From contig NZ_WITC01000036.1 of the NCBI RefSeq assembly GCF_009601505.1, positions 124,001 through 188,000 of the forward strand: 64,000 nt of DNA, written 5' to 3'. The position numbers and the translations under genes were made by a program. This DNA comes from Sinorhizobium terangae (GTDB lineage: Bacteria > Pseudomonadota > Alphaproteobacteria > Rhizobiales > Rhizobiaceae). Numbering within the stretch: position 1 is the stretch's first letter; the number at the start of each line of letters is the position of its first letter. Positions 34,715-43,327 of this stretch are shown one piece after another. The notes below the pieces were generated by a model that saw only the letters and a list, made by a program, of their open reading frames with translations, ran no database searches and was not told the origin of the DNA.

Positions 34715-35725
34715 TCAATGCCGGATACGGGGGTTGATCAATCCGTAGAGCAAGTCTACGGCGAGGTTCACCAGCATGATGACGCCGGCGATGATGAGGA
34801 GTCCGCCCTGAATAACGGCGTAGTCCCGGCGGAAAACCGAATCGACCATCCATTTGCCGATGCCCGGCCAGGAGAAGATTGTCTCTGTCAGAATGGCGCC
34901 CGCCAGCATGACACCGATCTGGAGACCGATGGTGGTCACGACCGGAATCATCGCGTTGCGCAAGGCGTGGATACCGACAACGCGGAACGTCGGAAGCCCC
35001 TTTGCACGGGCCGTGCGCACATAATCCTCCGACAGCACCTCGAGCATCGCCGAGCGGGTCTGCCGCGCGATGACGGCAAGCGGAATGGTGCCGAGCACGA
35101 TCGTCGGCAGAATGAGATGACTGAACGCGGACTGGAACGCCCCCTCCTGCCCCGACAACAGCGAATCGACCAGCATGAAGCCGGTGACGGACGGAAAGAA
35201 GAACATCAGCGAGATACGTCCGGACACCGGCGTCCACTGCAACATGCCGGAGACGACGATGATCAAAAGCAGGCCCCACCAGAAAATCGGCATCGAGAAG
35301 CCGACGAGCGCTGTGCCCATGATGATCTGGTCGAAGATGGAGCCGCGCTTGATTGCCGCAACGACACCCGCGGGGATGCCGACAACGACGGCGAAGATGA
35401 TCGCGCAAAGCGAGAGTTCGACCGTCGCCGGGAAGAGCTCCAGGAATTGATCGATCACGGGCCTCTTGGTGACGATCGACAGCCCGAAATCACCGTGAAG
35501 AACGCCCCAGAGATAATCGAGGTACTGCACGACAATCGGGCGATCGAAGCCCAACTGGTGTGAAATTTCCGCGTGGCGCTCCGGCGACATCACCCGTTCG
35601 CCGGAAAGCAGCGCGACAGGGTCACCAGGAAGCAGGCGGATGAAGGAAAAGGCGATGATCGAAACCCCGATGAAAGTCGGGATCAGCACCGCCAAGCGCC
35701 CCAGAAGAAATCGAAACATAGTCAA
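34715..35725 (-). CDS. dppB: Dipeptide ABC transporter permease DppB
   Basis: 336-residue permease. The N-terminus FLLGRLAVLIPTFIGVSIIA, followed by RLLPGDPVALLSGERVMSPE, is the DppB/OppB signature; the EAA loop is VRTARAKGLPTFRVVGIHAL with RNAMIPVVT after it. Six helices. It starts 104 bp after the dppA stop, with a hairpin in that gap which may reduce expression of dppBCDF relative to the binding protein. Confidence 0.95.
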   Translation of the reverse strand: MTMFRFLLGRLAVLIPTFIGVSIIAFSFIRLLPGDPVALLSGERVMSPERHAEISHQLGFDRPIVVQYLDYLWGVLHGDFGLSIVTKRPVIDQFLELFPATVELSLCAIIFAVVVGIPAGVVAAIKRGSIFDQIIMGTALVGFSMPIFWWGLLLIIVVSGMLQWTPVSGRISLMFFFPSVTGFMLVDSLLSGQEGAFQSAFSHLILPTIVLGTIPLAVIARQTRSAMLEVLSEDYVRTARAKGLPTFRVVGIHALRNAMIPVVTTIGLQIGVMLAGAILTETIFSWPGIGKWMVDSVFRRDYAVIQGGLLIIAGVIMLVNLAVDLLYGLINPRIRH

Positions 35726-35770
35726 ACCTCATGCCGTCGGCGCCGCGAATTGGTGAGCGGCAGCACTGGC

Positions 35771-35813
35771 AAAAAGGAAGAGGGGCGCTCGCCCAACGGC
35801 AAACGCCCCCTTC
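35771..35813 (-). terminator. Attenuator-like hairpin between dppA and dppB
   Basis: Minus-strand stem GAAGGGGGCG / CGCCCCTCTTC (one mismatch, 16-nt loop) followed by CCTTTTT. Position after the binding-protein gene fits partial termination that keeps DppA in excess. Confidence 0.55.
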
Positions 35814-35829
35814 GGGTCAGTCGGTAAGA

Positions 35830-37425
35830 TTACTCTACAATGTCAACGCCGTCGAAAGCAAAGTCGCCGAGCGGGCTCTGCACGAAGCCTTCGACGTTCT
35901 TGCGCATCGGGACGATGGAGAGCGAGTGGTCGAGCGTTGCCCACGGCGCTTCCCTCTTGAAGACGGCCTGAGCCTGCTGGTAGAGCTTTGTGCGCTCCGC
36001 AACGTCAGTCGCCTCCTTGGCCTTGGTCACCAGATCGTCGAACTCCTTGTTGCACCACTGGGCGCGGTTGTTGCCGCCGACAGCATCGCAACCAAGCAGC
36101 GTGTCGAGGAAGTTGTCCGGATCACCGTTGTCACCCGTCCATCCGAGGATCACGGCACCGTCGCGATCCTTCGCCTTCGACTTTTCGAGATACTCGGCCC
36201 ACTCATAGGAGACGATCTCGACCTTGACGCCGATCTTGGCGAAGTCGGCCTGCATCAGTTCGGCAGTGCGACGTGCGTTCAGCATGTACGGCCGCGCAAC
36301 CGGCATCGCCCAGATCTTCATCGAGAGATCCTTGACGCCGGCATCCTCGAGCATCTTCTTGGCGACTTCCGGCTCGTAGGTATCGTCCGCGATGGTGTCG
36401 TCATAGGACCACATCGTCGGCGGAATCGGGTTCGACGCCGTGGTAGCCTGGCCCTGGAAGACGGCATCGACGATTGCCTGCTTGTTGATCGCCTTGTTCA
36501 GCGCCTTGCGAACTTCGAGCTTGTCGAAGGGGGGCTGCGTCGTATTGTAGGCCAGATAGGCAACATTGAGACCGGCCTGCTCCATCACCTTGAGGTTCGG
36601 ATCCGCCTTCATGGCTTCGACGTCGGCCGCATTCGGATAGGGCATCAGGTGGCATTCGCCGGCTTGCAGCTTCTGGTAACGGACGGCGGCGTCAGTGGTG
36701 ATCGAGAAGACCAGATCGTCGATTTTCTGTTTTCCACCCCAATAGTCCGGGTTGGCCTTGTAACGAATGACCGCGTCCTGCTGGTAGCCGACAAAGGCGA
36801 ACGGACCGGTGCCGAGCGGCATCTGGTTGAGCTGGTTCATCTTGCCGTCTGCCTGCAGCTTATCGGCATATTCTTTCGACATGATCGATGCGAAGGGCAT
36901 GGCAAGGTTGGCGAGGAACGGTGCTTCCTTGCGCTTCAGCTTGATCTTCACCGTCATGTCGTCGACCTTCTCGATCGACTCGAGCACATCCGGCAAACCC
37001 ATGCCGGCGAAGTATTCCCAGGAACCACCCGTCACGTAACCATGCCACGGATGGTCGGGCTTCCACTGCCGCTCGAGCGAGAAGATCACGTCGTCGGCGT
37101 TCAGCTCACGGGTCGGGGTGAAGAACTCGGTCGTCTGGAATTTGACACCCGGACGGAGCTTGAAGGTGTATTCGAGGCCATCGTCAGAGATCGTCCAGCT
37201 TTCAGCAAGCCCCGGCTCGGTCTCGGTCGTGCCCTTCTTGAATTCGAGCAGGCGGTTGTAAACGGTGTGCGCGGAAGCGTCGAAGGTCGTACCGGCCGTG
37301 TAGAGGCCCGGATCAAAGCCCTCCGGCGAACCTTCAGAGCAGTAGACGAACGTCTTCGACCAGGCAGAGCCGGCCATCAGCGTGGCAAGCGCCGTCGCTG
37401 CAAAGAGAGTAGTTAGCTTTTTCAT
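35830..37425 (-). CDS. dppA: Dipeptide ABC transporter substrate-binding protein DppA
   Basis: 531-residue SBP family-5 protein. Signal peptide MKKLTTLFAATALATLMAGS, cleavage near AWS-K, then KTFVYCSEGSPEGFDPGLYT, the DppA start. ATG 37425 has GGGAAG upstream; the frame is open upstream but lacks signal features there. Binds dipeptides (E. coli DppA also heme and aminolevulinate) in the periplasm and delivers them to DppBC. First gene of dppABCDF. Confidence 0.95.
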   Translation of the reverse strand: MKKLTTLFAATALATLMAGSAWSKTFVYCSEGSPEGFDPGLYTAGTTFDASAHTVYNRLLEFKKGTTETEPGLAESWTISDDGLEYTFKLRPGVKFQTTEFFTPTRELNADDVIFSLERQWKPDHPWHGYVTGGSWEYFAGMGLPDVLESIEKVDDMTVKIKLKRKEAPFLANLAMPFASIMSKEYADKLQADGKMNQLNQMPLGTGPFAFVGYQQDAVIRYKANPDYWGGKQKIDDLVFSITTDAAVRYQKLQAGECHLMPYPNAADVEAMKADPNLKVMEQAGLNVAYLAYNTTQPPFDKLEVRKALNKAINKQAIVDAVFQGQATTASNPIPPTMWSYDDTIADDTYEPEVAKKMLEDAGVKDLSMKIWAMPVARPYMLNARRTAELMQADFAKIGVKVEIVSYEWAEYLEKSKAKDRDGAVILGWTGDNGDPDNFLDTLLGCDAVGGNNRAQWCNKEFDDLVTKAKEATDVAERTKLYQQAQAVFKREAPWATLDHSLSIVPMRKNVEGFVQSPLGDFAFDGVDIVE

Positions 37426-37948
37426 GAGCTTGCTTCCCAGATTTGTTTTTTGTTCTCGCATTTTTCCTGACGCGGAATGACGTTTACACCCGGTCAAGGG
37501 CGGATGGAACGACATTTGGCGTCGCAATGCAATAAGTCACTGCAGAAATTTGTCTATGCGAAAAATTCTTCCTTAAGTAGAGCTTGCGCGAGTATCCACG
37601 ATTTCCAACAGGAACCCGGTACATCCGTTTCGGCGGATGTCCGTCTTCAAGGGCGCGTTTACCGCCTGGACAACGAAATTGACAGCGCTTTCGCGCCTGA
37701 CGCGCCAGAAAGACGCATCATGGGCGAGTCAAATCGTGCGAGTTGGGTCGCTTGGCCATCCCGTGAAATCCCCCAAATAGTGCAGTAGAAACACAACGTC
37801 TGTCGTGCAATAGAATGCATACGGATTTCGGGGGGAACATTCGGCGTGGGTGATATCCATGTGAAGGATCTGGCCGGCGACGTGGAGCTCGTGTCCATGT
37901 CAGGTTGGCCGGCAAACTGCCGCGCGGATATAGGGAGATAGCCGCGGC
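37426..37948. other. Intergenic region with dpp promoter side, no gene seen
   Basis: 523 bp between divergent dppA and the LuxR-type gene. It must hold the dpp promoter and leader. Open frames here (for example 37477-37788) lack ribosome sites and coding-like composition. I see no clear operator or terminator. Confidence 0.5.
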
Positions 37949-38659
37949 GTGGCAGTCTTGCAGGAAAATCACAGGCGCTACGACCTTCACGAGGAGCTGG
38001 AGAAGGCGCTCAACCGCGTGGATTTCTTCCGCATCTTTCACACATTGGCGCTGCGTTTCGGCTTCGGGCATTTCGGCATCCTGCAACTCGGCAACGAGAA
38101 TGACGCCTGCATGCTTTCCAGTCGTCTGGTCCTCCACGACCTCCCCTCCGGCCTCACCGAGGAATACGACAAGCGTCACCGTTTCGGCGACTCCATCGTC
38201 TACAAGGCATTGCATGCCTCGAACATCTCGTCGGTATGGCGCGCGAATGATCCGGCGCTGAGAGGTCAGAGCCTCGTTTCCCAACTCGGCTTCGAGCTCT
38301 TGCTTTGCGTGCCAGTCAACGCGGCAACGACGGGAGCGCGCTATGCCGTGCTCTTTCTCGGCGATGGCGAGGACATCGAACAGGGCGAGCACTACGAGCT
38401 GTGCTACAGCGCGGCATCGGCCTTCGATTATTTCTATCGGGCAATGCTCGCCAACAAGGCTGGCATGGGGCTGACGCCGAGGGAAACCGAAATACTCAAG
38501 TGGATTTCGCACGGAAAGACAGCCAGTGAGATCGCCCTGATCGTCTCAGTCTCGGAACACACCGTGAATTCCCATACCGCAACGATCCTCAAGAAGCTCG
38601 ATGTGGTCAACCGGACGCAAATGGTCGCGAAAGCGATACGAGAACAGATTATCGAGTGA
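37949..38659 (+). CDS. LuxR-family regulator with autoinducer-domain-like N-terminus
   Basis: 236 residues: an N-terminal domain of about 160 residues in the position of an autoinducer-binding domain (FHTLALRFGFGHFGILQLGN, LVSQLGFELLLCVPVNAATT), then a LuxR helix-turn-helix (LTPRETEILKWISHGKTASE, IALIVSVSEHTVNSHTATIL). The conserved W/Y/D residues of true AHL receptors are not clearly preserved, and no luxI gene is nearby, so it is best called an orphan LuxR. GTG 37949 has GGGAGA ten bases upstream. It precedes a lone receiver gene on the same strand. Confidence 0.85.
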   Translation: MAVLQENHRRYDLHEELEKALNRVDFFRIFHTLALRFGFGHFGILQLGNENDACMLSSRLVLHDLPSGLTEEYDKRHRFGDSIVYKALHASNISSVWRANDPALRGQSLVSQLGFELLLCVPVNAATTGARYAVLFLGDGEDIEQGEHYELCYSAASAFDYFYRAMLANKAGMGLTPRETEILKWISHGKTASEIALIVSVSEHTVNSHTATILKKLDVVNRTQMVAKAIREQIIE

Positions 38660-38740
38660 AGTTGCCGGAGCGGCCGGCAAAGCCACGCGAGCGGCATGCT
38701 TCCCGCATGGGCCGCCGATCAATCAGGGATGTGAACGGTC

Positions 38741-39130
38741 ATGACACGGAAAGCCCACATCTTGCTCGTTGACGACAACCCGGCGGAAAACCTGATCCTC
38801 AGCGGGCTGATCAGGAAAGTGGACAGCATCGACATAGAATTGCACTACTGCCGGACGATGGACAGCGCGATCGCCTTTCTTCTTTCCGGCAAACCGGTCT
38901 CGATGGTCCTGCTGGACAATCTCGTACATCCTCTCGGCGATTTTCGCGAGACCGTTCCCGCACTGAGGCATCAGGGCTTCATTGGCCCGATCGGCGTCAT
39001 ATCGTCCTCGCCGGGCGACCCCTATTTCCAGAACCTGGAAGAATACGGCGCCGATTTTCGCATCGACAAATCGGAAATCGACCCGACGGCGATCGAATTC
39101 ATCCTGAGGGAATATTTGCCGGAGGAGTAA
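38741..39130 (+). CDS. Single-domain response regulator (receiver only)
   Basis: 129 residues, a stand-alone CheY-like receiver: acidic pair in ILLVDDNPAEN (D11, D12), phosphoacceptor Asp in MVLLDNLVHPLGD, Ser/Thr in GVISSSPGD, Lys in RIDKSEID. No output domain, so it probably acts by protein-protein contact or as a phosphate sink. The partner kinase is not in the immediate vicinity. It follows the LuxR gene by 81 bp and may be in the same transcript. Confidence 0.85.
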   Translation: MTRKAHILLVDDNPAENLILSGLIRKVDSIDIELHYCRTMDSAIAFLLSGKPVSMVLLDNLVHPLGDFRETVPALRHQGFIGPIGVISSSPGDPYFQNLEEYGADFRIDKSEIDPTAIEFILREYLPEE

Positions 39131-39131
39131 C

Positions 39132-39155
39132 GGCGGCCGAAAAAGTACGGCCGCC
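39132..39155. terminator. Hairpin between convergent receiver and rirA genes
   Basis: GGCGGCCG-AAAAAGTA-CGGCCGCC, an 8-bp perfect stem between stops at 39130 and 39171. No U-tract; probably a bidirectional end structure. Confidence 0.55.
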
Positions 39156-39170
39156 ACGAGGGGCGGACAA

Positions 39171-39635
39171 TCAAGCCGCCGAGGTGCGCACCTGTGCCGT
39201 TCCGTCAAGGCCGAGAAGGAAGTTGATCTGCGGCCGGGCCTTGACCAGATCGTCGATCGAATAACCCTGAAGCACTTCGAAGAAGGCATTCAACGCCTTC
39301 CGCAAGGCCGCGTTGAGGCCGCAGCTATCCACCAGCGGACAGTCGATCTCACCAGCCTCAAAGCATTCCGCCATGGCAAAACTGTCTTCGGTGACCTTCA
39401 CGACGTCGAAGAGGCTGATCTCCGACGCCGGCTTCGGCAATCGTACACCGCCATTGCGGCCGCGGACGGTTTCCACCAGGCCCGCTTTGGTCAGCGGCTG
39501 CAATATCTTGAAAAGAAACAACTCGGAGACGCCGTAGGCCTTGGCGATCTCAGGGATGCGGCTGAGCTTCTCGCCGTTCGCTGCACAGTACATCAGCATG
39601 CGAACCGCGTAGTTCGTTTGCTTCGTCAGACGCAT
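39171..39635 (-). CDS. rirA: Rrf2-family iron-responsive regulator RirA
   Basis: 154 residues: an Rrf2 winged helix (RLTKQTNYAVRMLMYCAANG, VSELFLFKILQPLTKAGLVE) and the three cluster-binding cysteines C91, C99 and C105. RirA carries a [4Fe-4S] cluster and represses iron-uptake genes when iron is sufficient in rhizobia. It diverges from fbpA. The intergenic region holds a 7-3-7 palindrome of the Irr (ICE) type, 54 bp from this start, which suggests cross-control of rirA by Irr. Confidence 0.95.
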   Translation of the reverse strand: MRLTKQTNYAVRMLMYCAANGEKLSRIPEIAKAYGVSELFLFKILQPLTKAGLVETVRGRNGGVRLPKPASEISLFDVVKVTEDSFAMAECFEAGEIDCPLVDSCGLNAALRKALNAFFEVLQGYSIDDLVKARPQINFLLGLDGTAQVRTSAA

Positions 39636-39689
39636 AATTCACTCCGGAATCGAGAAATTCATGTTTTCATCATATAGGACGGATCGCAG

Positions 39690-39706
39690 TTTGGAACAAT
39701 TCCAAA
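39690..39706. promoter_or_regulatory. ICE-type palindrome, candidate Irr-binding site
   Basis: TTTGGAACAATTCCAAA, a perfect 7-3-7 inverted repeat. It differs from the described ICE consensus TTTAGAA-N3-TTCTAAA only by A-to-G (and the paired T-to-C) in each arm. Lies between rirA and fbpA. Assignment to Irr is inference from the motif. Confidence 0.6.
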
Positions 39707-39826
39707 AAACAGCAAAAATCACTTCTGATGGATGGCCACCTATTTCGCAGTTGACTGTCCGTGCGCGCGGCGTCAAAAGATGACTGATTTTGTTAAGTTA
39801 CAAGCAAAGCGAAAATGGAGGGCACC

Positions 39827-40870
39827 ATGCGCATGTCAACGACGATGATCGGGGCGCTGTCGATCACCGCGACGCTGTTTGCTTCGACGGCACCGGTCTG
39901 GGCGGACGGCGAGGTCAACATCTATTCCTATCGCCAGCCGGATCTGATTCAGCCGCTGCTGGACGCCTTTACCAAGAAGACCGGCATCACCACCAATGTG
40001 CTCTTCCTTGACAAGGGTCTCGTCGAGCGTATCCAGGCGGAAGGCGCAAACTCCCCTGCCGACGTCATCCTGACCGTCGATATCAGCCGCCTCACGGAGG
40101 CGAAGGACGCCGGCGTCACGCAGCCGGTCGCCAACGAGACGATCAACAAGGATATCCCGGCGCATTTCCGCGATCCTGACGGCAACTGGTTCGGCCTGAC
40201 CACGCGCGGCCGTGTCGTCTACGCCTCGAAGGAGCGCGTGGCCGAGAACGACATCACCTATGAAGAGCTCGCTGACCCGAAGTGGAAGGGCAAGATCTGC
40301 ACGCGCGACGGCCAGCACTCCTACAATATCGGTCTCTTCGCCTCGATGGTTGCCCATCATGGCGAAGCCGAAACGGAGAAGTGGCTGACGGGTCTCAGAA
40401 ACAACCTCGCCAAGAAGCCCGACGGCGGCGACCGCGACCAGGCGAAGGCCATTCTTGCCGGTGAATGCGACCTCGCCCTTGGCAACACCTATTACGTCGG
40501 CCTCATGATGACCAATGAAAGGGAGCCGGAGCAGAAGGAATGGGCGGCGGCCATCAAGGTCCTCTTCCCGAACAGCAAGGACCGCGGCACCCATGTCAAC
40601 ATCTCCGGCATGGCGCTCGCCAAGAACGCGCCGAACAAGGACAACGCCATCAAGCTGATGGAGTTCCTGTCCGAAGGCGAAGCGCAGAAGATCTATGCCG
40701 AGCAGGTTTTCGAATACCCGGTACTTCCGGGCGCCGAGCCTTCCGAAATCGTCAAGTCCTTCGGCACGATCAAGCCGGATACGCTGCCGCTTGCCGATAT
40801 CGCGGCCAACCGCAAGAAGGCTTCGGAACTGGTCGACAAGGTCGGTTTCAACGACGGCCCGCAGGATTAG
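39827..40870 (+). CDS. fbpA: Ferric iron ABC transporter substrate-binding protein (FbpA-like)
   Basis: 347 residues from ATG 39827 (GGAGGG upstream; ATG 39833 has even better spacing). Signal peptide SITATLFASTAPVWA, then EVNIYSYRQPDLIQPLLDAF typical of FbpA-type iron-binding proteins. The adjacent tyrosines in GNTYYVGLM fit the Fe3+ ligand pair of FbpA. Binds ferric iron in the periplasm. No permease or ATPase follows it; a fused iron-type permease lies at 50251. Divergent from rirA and so probably iron-repressed. An intrinsic terminator follows. Confidence 0.93.
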   Translation: MRMSTTMIGALSITATLFASTAPVWADGEVNIYSYRQPDLIQPLLDAFTKKTGITTNVLFLDKGLVERIQAEGANSPADVILTVDISRLTEAKDAGVTQPVANETINKDIPAHFRDPDGNWFGLTTRGRVVYASKERVAENDITYEELADPKWKGKICTRDGQHSYNIGLFASMVAHHGEAETEKWLTGLRNNLAKKPDGGDRDQAKAILAGECDLALGNTYYVGLMMTNEREPEQKEWAAAIKVLFPNSKDRGTHVNISGMALAKNAPNKDNAIKLMEFLSEGEAQKIYAEQVFEYPVLPGAEPSEIVKSFGTIKPDTLPLADIAANRKKASELVDKVGFNDGPQD

Positions 40871-40896
40871 GCGGAGTAATTATGGACGATAGAAGC

Positions 40897-40925
40897 AGCG
40901 GGCCCGAACGCCCGCTGTTTTCATT
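40897..40925 (+). terminator. Rho-independent terminator of fbpA
   Basis: AGCGGGC-CCGAAC-GCCCGCT stem followed by GTTTTCATTT. It lies 27 bp after the fbpA stop and 11 bp before the convergent protease stop. Confidence 0.8.
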
Positions 40926-40935
40926 TGCGCGACGA

Positions 40936-42009
40936 TCACGGCTGCGCCCGCAGTTCGGCTGCCAGATCCAGGATCGCCTTACGCCGCTCGGGCGTACCGG
41001 GATGCGTTGAAAATAGGCTTGTCTCGGAGTGATCCTCGAGCTTCATCTCGATAAGTTGGAAGAAGCGCGCGATCGCGGTCGGATCTCGGCCGGCTTTCGA
41101 CATCAGCTCGACCGAATGCCGGTCAGCCGCCGCCTCTGCCGAGCGTGAGTAGGAAAGCGACAGGAGACCGCCGCCCTGGACAAGCACGTCCTCAGCGCCG
41201 GAGCCGATGTCACCGGCGATCAGCATGATGAGCGCGGCAACGCCGGCGGCGCGATAGATCTGCCGGAGACTGTGCTTAAGTTCGACATGCCCTATTTCAT
41301 GGGCGAGCACGCCGACGATCATCTCCGTATCGTTGCCGGCCAGTTCGACCAGCTCATCGGTTAGGATCAGGGTGCCGTCCGGCAGGGCAAAGGCGTTGGG
41401 ACCGATCGCGCCACCCTTGCGGAAGTTGAGCGTAAAGTCCTCCTTCCCTCGGCCTGAGAACGCCGCGATGGCCCGGAAGCCCTCGAGAATCCTGCCGCGC
41501 CGCGCCTCGTCGAGCTCGGAGTCGCCGAGCACTGTCCGGTCCAGGGCCTCGAGCGTGCTCGACGACATGATCCGCGGCACGACGGGCGGGGTCACGGCAA
41601 CGGCGACTTCGACGAGGGCGGGCAAGGCCAGGCGATAGATCAGAGTGCCCAAAAGGATGGCAGCGGCGACGAAGGCGATAAGGCGCGGATGAAATCGCTC
41701 CATCCGGTGGATGATCCCTTCCCTGCCCCGGCCTTTTCGCGTGAGGAACCGATCGATCGCGGCGTTGTCGCTTGTCTCGAAAAGCGATCCATCGGGGAAA
41801 GTGATCCGACGTGGGACAGCGCCGACTCGCGGCGAAATCTCGACAGCCGACAGCTTGCCGTTGCTGAGTTCAGCGCCTGCATCGTCGTGTACCGTCAGGC
41901 GCTCTCCGGCCTCGGCGAGGCGCGAGGGCACCGAGCGGCTCGAACCGGCCGGATGCCACTCCCCAAGCGCAATGATCGGATTGTCAGAAGCCAAAGTCGA
42001 AACCTTCAA
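40936..42009 (-). CDS. M48 family metalloprotease with membrane anchor
   Basis: 357 residues: a basic N-terminal domain of about 105 residues, one hydrophobic anchor (LIAFVAAAILLGTLIYRLAL), then an M48 peptidase domain with zinc motif HEIGH and the glutamate in AEAAADRHSVELM, ending in THPGTPERR typical of the family. Active site appears intact. TTG start at 42009 (GGAG ten bases upstream) lies inside the 3' end of the DUF898 gene, so the two overlap by 26 bp and are translationally coupled. Likely inner-membrane protein quality control. Confidence 0.88.
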   Translation of the reverse strand: MKVSTLASDNPIIALGEWHPAGSSRSVPSRLAEAGERLTVHDDAGAELSNGKLSAVEISPRVGAVPRRITFPDGSLFETSDNAAIDRFLTRKGRGREGIIHRMERFHPRLIAFVAAAILLGTLIYRLALPALVEVAVAVTPPVVPRIMSSSTLEALDRTVLGDSELDEARRGRILEGFRAIAAFSGRGKEDFTLNFRKGGAIGPNAFALPDGTLILTDELVELAGNDTEMIVGVLAHEIGHVELKHSLRQIYRAAGVAALIMLIAGDIGSGAEDVLVQGGGLLSLSYSRSAEAAADRHSVELMSKAGRDPTAIARFFQLIEMKLEDHSETSLFSTHPGTPERRKAILDLAAELRAQP

Positions 42010-43108
42010 TATCCATGAACTCCGCCCCGACAGCAGACCCCTCCTGCTCGATCGCCGAGAAGATCTCTCCGACTTCGCCCTCGAAACGGACAGCCGTGTG
42101 CTCGTTGACGTAAGTGGCCATGCGAACCGCCGCCCATGGCCGCATCAGGCCGAGGGTGACCAGTGTGACGACGAAGTTCGACACGGCAATCCATGTGTAG
42201 CGAAACCGGGAGAGATCACTCAACAAGCGATGCTTGCCGTCGAAGGTCGTGGCGGACCAGGCGACGTTCCGCACCCCCGCACGGTAAAACAGGGATGCTG
42301 TCCCGAAGACGGCGAAGATCAGAACATAGATGAACACCGTCAGCACCCCGATCGAGGCTTGAAGCTCGTCCGAAATTGCGTCGGGGTCGTCCATCAATGG
42401 CGCCATTGCGGTAATATTGATCGCGATGATAACTCCGATGATCAGCAATCCAAGAAGGATCATCGCCGCTGACGGCAGCCAGGTCTTGTAGATCGCGCCA
42501 AGGGATGGATCGGTTGCGAAGGGCTTGCGCCCGTAGCGGAGGTTGTTGCCGATGTAGCGGTACGACCAGCGACTGGCCAGTGGCGCAAGGATGCCGAGCG
42601 TCAGCGCTGCAAGCACCGGACCGACGATGAACGCCAAGAACGCGCCACCGGTCCGCCCGACAAAGTCGAAGCGCACGTTGCGGTAGCTTGTGACCCGGGC
42701 GCTGAAACGCAAGCCACGGGTAAGGAGCCACGGCACGAAGAAGAAGAACAACAGGCCGATTACCAAGCCGGCGAGCGGCATGACGGTGAGCACGACGTTG
42801 TAGAAGATCAGATAGGCGAACACGATCAGCCGGCCGATGAGGATCTGGCCACCCTTGGCGTGATACTCGAAGCCACGGCCAAGCAGCACGGTGTTGCCGT
42901 AGAAGTAGCGGTTGCGGCGAACCTTCGCCCATGCCGAATAAATGCCGAACGTGACAATCGTCAGCAGGATATTGACGATCCAGATCCCGAAATATTCAGT
43001 GGCGCTGCCGGCAAAGGACAAGCGCTGGAAGCCGCCTGCCGGCGAGCGGCCGAAATTGTTGCGACGATCAAGATATGCCGGCATCGCTGCCGGCTCGCTC
43101 AATGCCAT
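41984..43108 (-). CDS. DUF898 (YjgN family) membrane protein
   Basis: 374 residues from ATG 43108 (GAGGGG upstream). Polytopic protein with the DUF898 repeats: RLSFAGSATEYFGIWIVNIL, FGIYSAWAKVRRNRYFYGNT, LLGRGFEYHAKGGQILIGRL and, in the second half, MRPWAAVRMATYVNEHTAVR. Function unknown. Forms a two-gene unit with the downstream M48 protease, an association also seen in other proteobacteria (recollection). Confidence 0.9.
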   Translation of the reverse strand: MALSEPAAMPAYLDRRNNFGRSPAGGFQRLSFAGSATEYFGIWIVNILLTIVTFGIYSAWAKVRRNRYFYGNTVLLGRGFEYHAKGGQILIGRLIVFAYLIFYNVVLTVMPLAGLVIGLLFFFFVPWLLTRGLRFSARVTSYRNVRFDFVGRTGGAFLAFIVGPVLAALTLGILAPLASRWSYRYIGNNLRYGRKPFATDPSLGAIYKTWLPSAAMILLGLLIIGVIIAINITAMAPLMDDPDAISDELQASIGVLTVFIYVLIFAVFGTASLFYRAGVRNVAWSATTFDGKHRLLSDLSRFRYTWIAVSNFVVTLVTLGLMRPWAAVRMATYVNEHTAVRFEGEVGEIFSAIEQEGSAVGAEFMDIEGFDFGF

Positions 43109-43263
43109 GATTTCCCCCTCGCGCTGAGTTCCAAACGCCAGGCGAAGAGATGTCCGCCCGGCGCACTCGAAATGCATCCATGCGGAAACCGCCGCTATCC
43201 CCCGATATCGCGAATCTCCGATCGATGCAGCGACGTTAGTTGTACCGCCACACCCGATGCAAC

Positions 43264-43289
43264 AAAAAAGGGCCTCCCGAAGGAGGCCC
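43264..43289 (-). terminator. Rho-independent terminator of the mmsA gene
   Basis: Perfect 8-bp stem GGGCCTCC-CGAA-GGAGGCCC followed on the minus strand by six U (43269-43264). Lies 38 bp after the mmsA stop. Confidence 0.9.
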
Positions 43290-43327
43290 AGATGGGAGGA
43301 CCCGAGATTGGGCGATCTTTGTGTTCC

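Noticed and set aside
37477..37788. 103-codon frame between dppA and the LuxR gene
   Set aside because: No ribosome site, no recognisable composition; more likely promoter DNA.
37949..38659. Calling the LuxR protein an AHL quorum-sensing receptor
   Set aside because: No luxI nearby and the ligand-binding aromatic/aspartate residues are not clearly present.
39640..39826. RirA (IRO) box before fbpA
   Set aside because: No TGA-N9-TCA arrangement was found; only the ICE-type palindrome is convincing.
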